In this document: positions 48,801-61,161 of the stretch, in pieces
How the letters are laid out: the number at the start of each line of letters is the position of its first letter
Position numbering within the stretch: the first letter of the stretch is position 1
NCBI GenBank assembly: GCA_963969395.1
Contig: OZ017796.1
Coordinates: 38,244,243-38,308,242 of the forward strand
DNA: 64,000 bases
From: Pseudoscleropodium purum
Lineage: Eukaryota; Streptophyta; Bryopsida; Hypnales; Brachytheciaceae
Direction of reading: 5' to 3'
Notes under the pieces: generated by a model
Told to the model about the DNA's origin: nothing
Database searches by the model: none
Seen by the model: only the letters and a program-made list of their open reading frames with translations
Position numbers and translations under genes: made by a program

Positions 48801-49877
48801 TGCATGTAAAAGTGACATTATAATAGTCCTGGATTCGAGTGGACTGCTTGTCAAACTCCTCATTTTGACATTTGCATGCAGCATCTCGTGACACAACAGT
48901 GTGATAGTGAGAGTAAAGAGTGAGTTTTGAACTGTTCGTTTACAAGAGTTTGGTGAGAGAAAAGATGATGTGATATTAAAAAAGGTGATGTCAAAGAGGT
49001 CTACAATCTGGCAGCCTGAGGCCAAATAAAATGATACTGACGTAGTTATATTGTAAGACATTGTGCTATAGTCAATGATGAGGTGACAAGTGTGCAGGAT
49101 ATTTCAGAATGTCATTTCAGAGGTCTTGCCTTAGAGCTCTGAGTGTAGTCTCGGTGGACATTGTTTATATTCTGCTTTTCCTTCCACGAGGCTGTCCTTT
49201 TTATTCCTGTTGAATGTTTCAACCGACCATCCTTTTTCATTCTCTTGGGTTCTCATCTATTCTTTATAACTCGTAATTCTCTTGGATGGCCCAACCAGGC
49301 CATGGATCGAGCGCACAGGTTAGGACAAAAGCGAGTGGTCAATGTTCACAGGCTCATTATGCGTGGGACACTTGAGGAGAAGATCATGAGCCTCCAGCGC
49401 TTCAAAATCTCAGTGGCGAACACCGTCATAAATGCGGAAAATGTCAGCCTCAACACCATGGATACGACACAGCTTCTCGACCTCTTCACTGTTTCTGGAA
49501 ATGCTGGAAAGGTGAGGAATTTTGATACAATTCTTTCTGAATCGTTGTCTTGCCTTTTCCATGCACATGCTCAACTCCAGAAGATATATTTTGCATATTT
49601 AAATGAAGATGTACGTGACCTTGTACCTTGGAATTCACATAAACTTCGACTGTATTTCATACACCAAAAATCGCTGCAGCTAATAAGGTCGTGGTTGTTG
49701 TAACAGGTTGGCACATCCAATAAGGGTGGAGAAGATGATAGTGAAGCAGCAGCAGCATCAGTAGGTGCTAACAAGGGCCTCAAAGCCATCCTCAACAACT
49801 TAGAAGAGTTGTGGGACCAGTCACAATATACAGAAGAGTACAATTTAGGCCAATTTGTTGCCCGCCTCAATGGCTGA
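36852..49877 (+). CDS. BTAF1: BTAF1/MOT1, TBP-associated Swi2/Snf2 ATPase (RGD3 type)
   Basis: Nuclear ATPase that strips TATA-binding protein from DNA; the Arabidopsis counterpart is RGD3. Coding exons: 36852-36900, 37334-37428, 37773-37981, 38319-38458, 38633-39069, 39316-39424, 39615-40455, 40680-40812, 41107-41175, 41501-41715, 41813-42047, 42305-42472, 42891-43292, 43386-43832, 43981-44100, 44259-44726, 44897-45438, 45674-46250, 46493-46597, 46963-47190, 47369-47632, 48080-48129, 48231-48340, 48457-48539, 49299-49511, 49707-49877. All junctions are GT-AG with matching phase, giving 2,159 residues (Arabidopsis is near 2,050). It begins [24 protein letters not shown] repeats fill the N-terminal two thirds, including [20 protein letters not shown]. 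The ATPase starts near 1560: DDMGLGKT (1583-1590), DEGH (1696-1699), SGTPIQNN (from 1724), and [11 protein letters not shown] near the C-terminus. An unusual insert (about 375-590) carries LxLxL repeats. Confidence 0.95.
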
Positions 49878-51944
49878 GACTACATGTGGCAGACCAGTGC
49901 ACAATAGAAATTCCTGCTGGAAGTGCTGAAGGCACATCAATTCTTTTGGGGCATACCATGCTCTTCATTTTGTACCAATAAACTGGGTCACTCGTCACTT
50001 CCATATCAACTTTCTATTGTCTTTTCATGAATTAGTATAATAGTGATTGTCCAATGCAGAGGCAACGACCTACCATCGACCCCTTGCAGTGTCATCTTTA
50101 AGTCTCTCTCCTGTTGGCCACTACATTTCAAGCAATCTATTTTCTGCACCAATCACCTTCCATCTCTTAAGAATAAATAGGTAGATGGACAGTACTGTTC
50201 ACTAAGAGGCAGATCACCAACCTTATTCCAAAACCCACTGTAAGAAAAGACAAACGTAAGAGTTTGAGAGCATATAGGAGTTCTGAAAAGTCATTCCGAC
50301 TTCTGACCGATCTGCCAAATTGATCTTGCAAAAGATCAGCAGCCAAATAGTCGAAACAGAGTATCAACGAATCCCAATACAAAAGGAATAATTGACTCAG
50401 GGACAGTCAAACCATCTGCATACAAATCACTAATCCTTCACAAAGCTCAGCCTATGGGTAGGGAACCCGATTGCGTAGGAGTCCCTTCCTCGTGCGTTGA
50501 AAAGTCACCCATTTCCAATACAAGTGTCATCCAACCACGTGACCTTGAAGAAACCAGATCCTTCTAATCGTCCAAAACGTAAGAAAGGAGGTACTTCTAA
50601 GGTCTACCTCAGTCAAAGATGCCTCCACCATGAGAAATATGTTAGCTGCATTACTCACAAGCTCTAGAGTAGGTTAGTCTAAAAATTCTACTTGGGGAAG
50701 TTCAAAGTCCAACAATTCTTACAATATTCAAATAAGCCATATTCTAATTTAGAATCGATTGAAACAGGGACAAGAAAATATTCCCCAAAAGAAAGGTCCA
50801 TTCTGGTAATACACCGGCCTAATGTGACACTCCATTACGATATCACCAAGAAAAATCCATTCCAGCATTACACCTTTCTAATGTCACAGGAATGGTTCCC
50901 GAACTTACATTTGGAGGTACACGCCCTTTAATATGAACATTAAATTGTTTAGAAATAGCTCAATTGATATGAGCTGTCCCCCTCTGATGTGCCGATTCAT
51001 ATCCCTCCAAGTAACCCTAGAAATACAAGAAACTTACAGATTCCTTGGAAACTACGTTGCAGAAGATAAAATGAAGAATCTGCAAAGTATAATCTAACAC
51101 AAAATACCCGACAAAAGATAGGCAAGTGACATTGCTGAGAAAATGTCTCCCTTCTTCCTGCCAGAATTTCCAGTTCTAAGTCGGATCCAATGGCAATGAT
51201 ATCAATCTATCCTATATACAAGCAGAGTCGTGCCCCTGCAATCGCATTACCTCATTCCTGGACGAAACATTTGCAAAGCCCGCACCTTAGTAAATAGGTC
51301 TTCCCTTTCAATTGATTCACGACCCCCCTAATTTGTTAGTGACATAATTCAAATTCAAATTCGAGTGCCTATTCAATTTTCGGACAGAACTAAGACAATC
51401 AATCAACTTCAAATGCCATTCCCAAGACAACCTCGTTCTGAACTTTTCTATCAAAGATTTCGAATTACGACATTTGTGTCCGACCAGAAGTACTAAGCCA
51501 ATGTCGCCGATTGCAAACGTATCGCCATGAACGATTGATAATAAACGACGTAGACTTACATTGTGAAAAGAAATCACGATGATTCTTTGGAGGTTCCACA
51601 GGTTACAGTGGAAGAAAACAATTGCATGTCTAACAGCAATGCGATCTAACGAACAGCAAACTCAAATCCACAGAAGAGGCGGTAAAATCTTCCAAAGAAT
51701 GAAAGCATTTTCAAATGCGATCTCCGTAAAATTCCATGCCAAAATTCCGATGCGTTTCTCTCAGCCTAATGGTGACGACGCTCGATCAGGGGCAACAGTA
51801 CAGGTTTGTACACCAATGCCTCACAGAAATTGCGGGCTTAACTACATTTCTGCAGGATCTCTCAATGTACACGGTGTCTACAACAACACTACAGTGTTTG
51901 GCAAATGTAAAATGACCATAGAATAATCATTGAAGTACACATAT
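49878..51944. other. Space between convergent BTAF1 and ERD15-like genes
   Basis: The first roughly 150-200 bases are the probable BTAF1 3' UTR (ACCAATAAACTGG near 49975 could be a polyadenylation signal). The last part may be the 3' UTR of the minus-strand ERD15-like gene. The short frames between have no homology. Confidence 0.45.
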
Positions 51945-53161
51945 CTACATATCAGAGCGTGGCTGGTGAAGCCGGTAAGTGTTCCACTTTTTGGGATAAC
52001 TACCCACCTTTTGTGGCATGGTCTTATTCTGATAGTGAAATTGGTTTCTGGACCATGGCGTCTTCTGCTGCTGTTGCTCCTGCTCCTGAAGCTCCTCCCC
52101 CTGTGGAGCCTCCACGTCTTTGGCATTATTTGTATCCGTGAGGCGGAGATCCTCGTCCAAAAAGCAGTCTGCAAAAACAGTTGCAAGCTCAGCATCAACC
52201 AAAACGAAAATTCTAATAAAGCACAGGAACACCGACCACAAAAACGTAGCAAATACGAAACTCTTCACAAACTACACTCCATATGCCGTGGGCGTTCTAC
52301 TGCAGTGGATAAAATTTCATCAATTATATCCAAGGGGGTTGCAAGCTACTTTGCAGCGTCCAAAGTGCTCAAGAAGCGCGACACTAAATTTGTAAAGTAC
52401 ATATTACTGTGGCCTCCCGAAAATACTGTATTCCACACTATATGGTGTGTCAACAGCTTCTGATTCCTCCGGATGTCATGTATCAACAACAAATGCCTAG
52501 CATGACACCCGAGACTGCAAAGGGAAAGCAAGAAATGCTAACGAGTACATCAAACCGGTCAAATGTGTAGTGGCTTAACAACGAAAGGTGTCTTCCATTA
52601 CGAAATAATGCATCCCCCATTTCAAGATAATGTATCTTCCATCCTAAGCAGATGCCTCCACAATTAGAAAGTACGCACGATCCTTAACCAACCCCCCTCG
52701 AGCAAACTAGATCAACGGATTTCGCTTATGATGCATCAAAGAAGCCAAAAAGATGCAAGAAGAACAAAATTCGAGACTCACGGAGACAAAGACCTACCGA
52801 GTTCTTGCAAGTTCCGTGCCAAAATCTCTTCCTCTTCCAAGTGAACGAGATGCTCCTGATGTCCACGAAACTGATCGAGGTCCGAAAGCTCCTCCAAACT
52901 ATCAAGAAGCGCTCTCCTCTGCTCCGGATTTTGAAAAGACAACATCGACAGGTACTGCTCCCTGAAGGCCAGGTCGGTTTCGAAGCGGCTCCACCACTCG
53001 GCAGAGTACTCTCCATTCTCTTCAACAGCAGGAGTAGTAGCAGGCATGGCAGAGGCAGGCGTTGCTTCCGGTGCTACCACAGGACGAGCCGCCGCAGGCA
53101 CAAACTCGCTCGCATTGGGGTTAAGCGTCGACATAATTGAAGGCCTCTTTTCCATACCCAT
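51945..53161 (-). CDS. ERD15: ERD15-like PAM2-motif protein
   Basis: Small acidic protein of the ERD15/CID family, which in Arabidopsis binds the MLLE domain of poly(A)-binding protein and acts in dehydration and ABA responses. Two exons on the minus strand: 53161-52798 and 52168-51945, joined through a GT-AG intron (CTCG|GTAGGT to TTTTTGCAG|ACTGC), giving 195 residues. The PAM2 motif STLNPNASEFVP is at residues 11-22. SAEWW at 53-57 matches the conserved Trp-Trp segment. The C-terminus has KKWNTYRLHQPR, resembling the QPR end of ERD15. A Glu/Gln-rich stretch lies between. Retaining the intron would add only a few residues before a stop. The second exon is inferred from frame and C-terminal similarity. 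Confidence 0.82.
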
Positions 53162-54210
53162 GGCTACAAATCATTCAACACCTTCCACCCGCTCCTTCAA
53201 ATCCCTCCACCCCTTTGCAAATCGTGACCGCAATTGCACACACAACCAAAGACTCTAAACTCCCTGCCAAACTCCTCCCAAAATTACTCAAACTTTCGCT
53301 ACACTTCCGCAAATCCCTGCCGATTAGTCTCAAAACAAGGCAAATCGAAACGGGATCGGAGAGACAGCAACGTGAACGTGACTCAGGCGCCTGAAAACAC
53401 AGGAAAGCGCATCAAAAATTGCGAAGAAATAGCGTCCGGAGCTCCTTCCGAGGCAGTGGGACACAGCAACAGCAACAGCAAAACGTGGGGTACTAGCGAG
53501 ACAGAGTGCTGCCCAGGGCTCTTATTGGAGATGGGTGAGTCGTGTCAACCGGATTTGACCGGTTATTTTACCACACTGACTGGGCAAGAAGTTACCCTGG
53601 TAATTTAAATGGAGAGCTGTAATTGGATGGTACCCTATGCAAATCCATCGTGGAAGGGTATATGAGTTACCTGGAAGCCTCAGCGTTGATCAGGGGCCGT
53701 ACGATCGGTGGGAGATCCGGAGGTCGGAGTTCTGGGCGGCCGCTTCCGACGTGGGGTTGGATGACAGTTGGATGGATTAGAAGTGGATGCTAGTTCGAAG
53801 GATGACTCCTGGATGGATGACGTGGGAGGATAGGAATTCATTCGCTTTTATTACAAATCCCGCTGTCTGAATCCCCTCTTGTATTTTTTCCGTACTGAAT
53901 TTGGTCGATGTCATCCATTTAAACTGTAGTACAGTACTAACTCTCCGTCTGTCAGCGGATTTTCATCCATGTTTGTAGGTATGATTTGGCTTATGTTGAA
54001 ACTTTTTGGGTATTCCCTTGACCTGAGAATATCCAACAAGAACAAATTCATTTTTCAAAATGAATGAACATGATGGTTCAACCATTAGTGGATAGATAAT
54101 AAATTCTTGGAAAATACAATTTATCCAATTAATATCCTTTGTAGGAAGTTTCAAGAAAAATCATGGAATATATCAATGAACTGAAGGAAATTTGTTTTAA
54201 GTAAATCAAT
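53162..54210. other. ERD15-like promoter and leader, then AT-rich DNA
   Basis: GC-balanced DNA to about 53850 is the likely promoter and leader. A CACAGCAACAGCAACAGC repeat lies near 53461. Beyond 53.9 kb the sequence returns to AT-rich repeat DNA. No further gene was recognised. Confidence 0.45.
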
Positions 54211-55090
54211 GAACTAATCCCCAACTAAGTACCAAACTCCGTTTCTTTGTCAACATAGCAATTTTGCGTAGCTCACTACAAACAGATTTTCACACAACAT
54301 GTACTTGAAGAATAACTTTAAAGCGCAACAATTTTCATAACTTTTAACTACATAGTCAAAAAATTATTATACAATACATGATTTTGTTGCTCCTTGGGCA
54401 AATAAAAAAATGATTTTCTTAAATAAAAAAAATTTTGAACTTGCTTTCCTAGATTTGTATAAATGTGAAATCATTTCATTTTGATTGACAAAATGAAAGT
54501 TTTGAGGTTTTTTAGGTTGTGGGCAATTAAAGAATCTCTAGTCTATAATAAACTTTGACATCCTTTATTAAACTCAATCTTCAATATTTTTGGGAAAAAA
54601 AGATCATAGGACATAGACTATTTATAGCAAAATTACAACCATTGGAATTAGAATTTTTCAATTCCATAACCAAATTCTTAACAATTTAGAATCATACTCT
54701 ACATCTTTCTAATTACTATTTTTTTTCAAACATGAATATAAAATATTTTTTGTTTGAAATTTTTATGTACATTTCCAACTTATTTCTTGTGGAGAGTAAC
54801 AAGTTGTAGGAGGATCTACACATTTTTCTATAATAAGTTTGAAAGATGAAACCTAACCATTTGGAAAGAGTTGAAAATACCTTTTTTCAAAATCCAAGTG
54901 TCATAATCTTGCAATTGGTAAAGTTTTTTATCCTTGAACTTTAGAAGGATATACTCTAACAAGTTAACTAAGGATCCTTGCTTGAATTTGATAATGAATA
55001 AATATAGATTAAGATTTTAGTCTTGCTTTGGGTTTGAGTATTTTGAAGCAATTTTGGGCCTAAAAGCACCAATTTCTTTTAGGGTGTAAA
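54211..55090 (-). mobile_element. R1 family element, copy 4 (diverged)
   Basis: Same orientation as copy 3. The ends CTAATCCCCAACTAAG and TTTTAGGGTGTAAA are eroded. The interior keeps the family blocks GAAGAATAACTTTAAAG, TCATTTCATTTTGATTGAC and AAATTACAACCATTGGAATT. The boundaries are approximate. Confidence 0.6.
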
Positions 55091-55847
55091 TGTTATAGAG
55101 GATAACAAACATTTGTAATAATCCTCAAAAAAAATCGTAATATCTTTAATTTGAACCTTTAAAGATTATGGAAAATTAAAGTATATATTAATTTTTTCAA
55201 AATTTATAAATAAATGTCCATATCATAATGAAAATTTTATTTAAATGGTTTTAGCTCTTTCTTGATCATGGAAATTCAGACAGAAAAAGTTTTAGAAAAA
55301 GTGAATTAAAATGTATTTTTGTAAAATTTGATTTTCACAATTAAACTATTTCAACACATAAGAGTTTAAAATTGTCTATGATAATGGTATATCAAAGGAA
55401 TAAAGGAAAATAAGAGGTATTTGAGAACTAAGCCGTAACAAATATATTAATGTTGTATTTATCTAATACAAGGTATTGCTTTAGGAAAATTTTAGATTGT
55501 AGTTCATTCAAGGTATTTGATAGATGTCCACTATCTCTCTTCATGTCTCAAATTTTCAAATGTTGATGAGACCTTCAATATGTTTATACAAGACTAATAA
55601 AATCTTGCTCTACACAAAATTGAGCACTAAATCTTATTAGATGGATGTATGCAAAATTTCAAAAGCAAATATGGGATCTACCTCACTCTAAATAATCCCA
55701 CAGTACAAGTCAAGTATACTAGCAATATACTAGTCACTTTTTGATATTTTCTTGTGCAACAAATTTTTATTTATTTTGAAATACAAATGGTGAAAATTTA
55801 GAGACAAATTTGAAATATGTGAAAAATTATATATATGTGTGTGTGTA

Positions 55848-55878
<31 letters not shown>

Positions 55879-57234
55879 ATGTATATGTATATATGTACTT
55901 TATATATATAGCAATTATTAAAATTGAAATAAAATACAACAAATCAAAAAGTTCATTGTAATAATATTTTAGACTTCCACCTCATCAACAAAATTTATTT
56001 ATTTAAAGTATCAATGGAATAAAAACAAATCTTCATTAAAATATCAAAACATCAACATTTTCATTATTTTATATATGATTGATTTACACAACACCAATTT
56101 GTTTTATAAGTGAGGGGAAAAAAACTTAGTTTTAATCTACAAAAAAAAAATGTGGAAATTGGATAATATTTCATCTTGCACTAAATGAAAATAGTGTAAC
56201 TTTGGTTTATTGATTTCACTATTAGAATAAAGCAATCAATAGATTCAAATACCATTTCAACAAAGGAAGGGTTGACAAAAGGATATTTTTCAAATAGATA
56301 ATTGACAAAATTTTGAAAAGTAGACCAACATGACATTCTTGGGAAATAAAGCTTAGGGGTTCCTATAACCAAAATAATTTGTGTTACAATAGTCCACGAT
56401 TTTTTGTAGTGAAAAGAGTCTTTGATTCAAGGGAAGCACAACTAGTTCCATGCCTTGAAGATCAAGAATGTTCTGAAAATTATGAGAAATACCAATGAAT
56501 TTAACAATTTTGAAACAAAAAAATATCTCAAAAACAATTAGCATTTAGCACAAAGTGTCAGCCTTTTCCAATGGATATACTCATTTTTCCTAATGACATC
56601 AATTTACCAAAGTCACACTATTTTTTAATTAGAACAAGTTAAAATATGAGTATAATTGTACCAATTTCCACAAAAATAAAATTTTGTGGTGATACTAATT
56701 TTTGAGGTGACGCTAATTTACCCCTTCCCTTGCTAGTAGGACAAACCAGTGTTATTAGTACCGGAAGGACGAGGACATGGCCTTTAAATTTATTATTGAT
56801 TCGATTTGCTTGGGAACACGGCTGTACAATACAACTGCAACTTCGTGACCACTATGCCTCTCAATCAACCCCTAAATCTGTTCAAATCAATCTGGGGTGC
56901 ACAAATTGTACTGTACAATACCCTCACAAAAAAAATGCATGTTGCTACTCCTTTGCTCCTCCAAACAAACTTCCAACTTTTCACCAATTTAAAATTAGAA
57001 TTAGAATTATTTTTATCATTCAAAGTGCATCCCAAATTATTTTGAATAATAAAAAATAAAAAATTCAAATTTAAATATTGGACAATGAAAATAAATTGTT
57101 TCAAAGTTAGGTAAAAGACGGAAATTATAGAAGAGTTGACAAATCATGGTTACCAAAGCAAACTAGGGCACTCTAAATTTGGGCAAACTTGGAGGGGATT
57201 GAAGTGAGATGCCCTTACACTAAAGCAATTTCAA
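55091..57234. other. AT-rich intergenic DNA with GT microsatellite
   Basis: No gene was recognised. A (GT)n/(GTAT)n microsatellite lies at about 55836-55880. Short frames near 56.7-57.1 kb lack homology. Confidence 0.45.
55836..55880. repeat. (GT)n microsatellite
   Basis: A run of GT dinucleotides with a GTAT interruption is seen directly. Confidence 0.9.
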
Positions 57235-58155
57235 TTAACCCCTAAAGTCTCAAGGCCATTTTTCTGTCAAAAAACACTCAAAACTACCATTTTTGCTACA
57301 TTCACCTTTAAAAAAATCATTTTCTTAGAATCTAACCATAGGATATTGTAATTTACTTATCTTCGCTCATATGGTAAAAATCTCACGAAGTTTGACCATA
57401 TAGATTGAAAGATATTAGCATTCAAAGTTGAAAAAGGAAGTTTTTGTAAACACTAGCTTGCAATTTCAAATAACTTTGAACGCCAATTATGGAATTTTTT
57501 TGCACTAAAGACTTTGAATTAAAAAAAAATTATGTTGAATAATTGAGTTGAAATTCTAGGAATTTAAAAAAAAAAAATACACTTGATTTCCATTCTTCAA
57601 GAAACTGCTAAATAAAAGTAGGTCCAAGATTGGAAAAAAAACTAAATCGTTAATAACTCCAAGATGGGATTGAAAGACAATAATCCCAATGACGAGATTG
57701 TTTTAGCAAGCAAACACAACATTCTTGAAGAAAAAAAATTGTGAAAAATTGTGAAAATTGCATTTAGAAATGAATCCTACAAGTTATTTTTTTGAGAAGA
57801 TGCTGAAATTGCCTCCAAAACAAGATTGTCTTTAACTTTCTCATAATTAGTCCAAATAGAACGAATCAAAGCTTCACATGTAGAAAAAAATAAAACATTT
57901 CAAGGGATAAAAATTAAAATTTATTTTGATTTTTTGTGATTTTTTTGTGCTACCCGCCAAGTTCAGTTTCAAGCTTTTGTGGAATAACTTTTGTTCCTAG
58001 GCACCAATTGAAATAAAAATTATATTTCCATGTAGATAATCACTTTTTCTATCTTATGGGAAAGTTTCAAAACAATTCACCAAAAATTGAGGTCACAAAA
58101 ACCTGCCTGAAATTTGATTTGTCTCCTAAGGGGACAATGGGACTTTAGGGATTAA
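57235..58155 (+). mobile_element. R1 family element, copy 5
   Basis: The ends are TTAACCCCTAAAGTCTC and the complement of TTAATCCCTAAAGTCCC. Length about 921 bp. It shares ACCATAGGATATTGTAA, the ACTACCATTTTTGCTACAT block and the general layout with copy 1, but the middle is diverged. Confidence 0.65.
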
Positions 58156-59698
58156 CCATATCAAATTTTACATTCCTCTTTTGTGATATGAATGGTGAAT
58201 TTTTTCATTTAATTTGAATTTCTTCTTTTAATCAATCCAGATTGTGGTGATGGATTATTAACCTCTTAAAAAAATATTGCATTATTTATCTAGAATTCTA
58301 GATTATGTTTTTTGGGATTAATATTTTTTCATGTTCAAATTGACAAATAGATCTAAAGGATCTTGATCTCACTTTCAAGTAGAACACAAATACATTAAAA
58401 AATTTAATTCAAATTCTTTACATTCATGAAATCAAAGTGCTCAAAGTAGAAAATTATTTTTATTAACCAATTGTGTGTAGTGTATGTATGTAACTTCAAA
58501 TTTCAATGAAAATTAAAGAATGTGATTTGTGTCTTTTAAGGCAACACTTCATTTTTTGTTTATATGTTCTTGAGTTGTTGTAGATACTTCAATTTAACTT
58601 AGTTCACACATGGTTGCAAAGCAACGAAGTTATTAGTGAATGATCGTGATGCATTCTTGAAGACAATTAAAAACACTCCAATATAAGACATTAACCATTT
58701 AACACATGAATTCATTTATGAACTGTTCTATAATATTGAATTCTACCTTAGGAAACATATGGATATTTGTCCAATTTGATCAAATTAGCTATAATAAAAG
58801 AAGGTTATTTTTAGAAGGTTCAAATATCAATGAAGATGAATGACACATTGTTTTGATGTAATATTGCCTTTAAGTACTATATTCATCATCCATAATATAA
58901 ACTTTGGAGCATTTACAGATAAAGATGGCTTTAAAAGTCTTGATTCTAAAAATTTATAGAAATTATTACGTAGTTCTTCAATTGCCAAAGATTCAAAGTC
59001 ATAGAATGGAATTTTGAGGATTTAGGGCAGGTTCGTGCGATGTCAAATTTTATTGTGTTCTTTTGAAATGTTTTTTGTAAGTTCACAAATGTACTAGATT
59101 TTTGGGATTATCATTTTCATTCAATTGTTGTAAAGGACCAAAATTTATGCCCATAAAGCATAAAATGTTCAACTGTGGGCTACAAGAAAAAAACTAAATA
59201 TTCATTTTTTATTGAAGGAATTTTTTGAGAAATATTTTAGATTGAAAATTATGATTAAAAAAGAATACTTATTCTAGATGTTTGATTAAATTTTCCAATA
59301 TGAAGATTAAAACCTCAAAACTATACAATGCAAAAAATCTAACTTAAAATAATGTAGCTTATGATAGGCAAAATGATTGGTTTGTCTTGTTGAAAATAGT
59401 GAAAATTTAAAATATTTTTCCATGTAAAGAAAATGTGAGAAATTGGGAGCATAAATTTTTTGGGGACAAAGCATGAATTAGTTTTTATGAATTACTTGAA
59501 GTGTGTTGCCCAATTGATCCTCATAGTCTATAGACTCTCTTAAAACCAACTACAAGTGTTTAACAAAAAGGTTTACACTCCACTTGAGTTTGCAAATAAT
59601 CTCATCAAAGTTTTTTGGTCACTTGACCTTTGACATAGTGCGACTATGAAAAGTGTTACTTTTAGGTGTTTCTACCTTTGACAAAATCCAAGGAACAC
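58156..59698. other. AT-rich intergenic DNA
   Basis: No gene or defined repeat boundary was recognised. Confidence 0.45.
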
Positions 59699-59937
59699 GG
59701 CCAATGAGGATTGACCCCTCTATTGCCTTGCTAGAAGGTAAATGTCAAAATTGCCCCTTGTTTTGTGCCACTTAAGTTTTGTATTTCATCACATCCTCGG
59801 CCCTAATTTGGGATCTCTTGATGCAAATATGAATTCAGAGTTTGCAAATTTTTTATCATATGTGGCAAATAAAAAATTTCAGGATTTTCTACAAGGGTAA
59901 AAACATGGGGCAATAGAGGGGTCAATCCTCCCTTGTC
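59699..59937. mobile_element. MULE-like MITE with 9-bp target duplication (239 bp)
   Basis: The perfect inner inverted repeat GAGGATTGACCCCTCTATTG (and two more bases) occurs near both ends, with degenerate outer bases (GGCCAAT on the left; CCTTGTC, read as its complement, on the right). It is flanked exactly by AAGGAACAC at 59690-59698 and 59938-59946. A 9-bp duplication and inverted-repeat ends point to the Mutator-like superfamily. No coding capacity. Confidence 0.85.
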
Positions 59938-59946
59938 AAGGAACAC

Positions 59947-60180
59947 CCCCTTGCGTTAGTTTTCGTGGACGCGGCATGGATATCAACCGCAAGGCCACCG
60001 GGTATCAATCAATGTAGAGCCGGGTCTATCACCGGTGCATGTCGCGTTGAAATTGCGTCAACGCGCAGGAATGAATTGACGTCGCCTGCAGCTGCACGTC
60101 AGGTGCCGGCGCTATTCAAGTTTTCAACAAAGCTACTTAAGCACGCGTTGACTCTGCAGTCGCAGTAAAAACAACAAGAA
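59947..60180. other. Isolated GC-rich island with short palindromes
   Basis: About 230 bp of CpG-rich DNA lies between AT-rich flanks. It holds CGCGTTGA...TCAACGCG (60043-60050 and 60058-60065, perfect) and TGACGT...ACGTCA (60077-60082 and 60096-60101, perfect). TGACG and ACGT cores are typical of plant bZIP sites. A 67-codon frame covers it, but no family is recognised. It may be an isolated promoter or enhancer, or a relic exon. Confidence 0.45.
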
Positions 60181-61044
60181 GAGGTAATTCATGAGTTCAT
60201 CTAAGGTAATAATAAGGTAACTGCACTGACCCAAAACCAGGGCTTACGTACAAATTTTGGAATGCAGATAGGGTAGCCAACCCCGCCCATTTCCAACCAC
60301 TTATGCAATTACACATATTTGGAGTGCGGGTTTTTTGAATTTGTAATTTTTCCCATGTAAAAGAAAATAGATTTTGGAAGGATTTTGTATTTTTCCAGAA
60401 TTTAATTACATGAAACGTAATTATTATGAAATTTTTAGTGGAAGATTCTCTTTGACCTATAATGGTGATAGAGACCTTTAAATTTATGACCACAGTTTGA
60501 TTGCAAAATTAACTAGGGGGGTAGTTGCAATATTGTGAGTCTTGTAGCTAACAGTTATGCCCTACAACTACATTGGAAACTGTGCCATAATCAATTATTG
60601 CTCATTTTCTTGCTAATTTTGAAGAGAATAGCCTATATCATGAGAATTGGGGGTGTAATAAAAAATGGGTCAGCTACTATATAGTTGAGGTAAGCTTATG
60701 TGTACCTCAAAGCAATGTATTGTTTAGGCAATTAAATGCCCAATTTCCTAAAAGAAATTAGGCAGCTTCAAGCCTACCATATAGAAAAAAGGGGATAATT
60801 GTGTTAAAAAATGTCAACTTATAGTAATGGCCCTACACACTATTGCCACAATGTTTACAAAACCTCATTTCATCCATCATGCAAAGCCAACACATACAAA
60901 AATTGCATACAAAAATTACATACTCAAAATTGTATACTCTACATTGGCCTCCAAATCAAGCCTCTAGAATAAAGAAGCCACAAACTCAAAACCTCCTTGA
61001 AAGAAAGGCCATGTAGCCATTTGTTTGAAACCAAAAAAAAAACT
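60181..61044. other. AT-rich intergenic DNA
   Basis: No gene was recognised. GTACCTCAAAG near 60700 resembles the arm of the hairpin at 61045. Confidence 0.4.
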
Positions 61045-61161
61045 ACCTCAAAGTGACACTCTCCTAATTGTGACATCTATCTATAGCTGTCGAAGATTTT
61101 AAGCTTGACTTTTTGAACAACTATAGATAGGATCACAATTAGTAGAATGTCACTTTGAGGT
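61045..61161. repeat. Snap-back hairpin of about 117 bp
   Basis: The left arm 61045-61094 (ACCTCAAAGTGACA, CTAATTGTGA, CTATCTATAG) pairs with the right arm 61113-61161 (CTATAGATAG, TCACAATTAG, TGTCACTTTGAGGT), with a few mismatches. The loop is about 18 bases. It fits a small MITE or a small-RNA-producing foldback. Confidence 0.85.
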
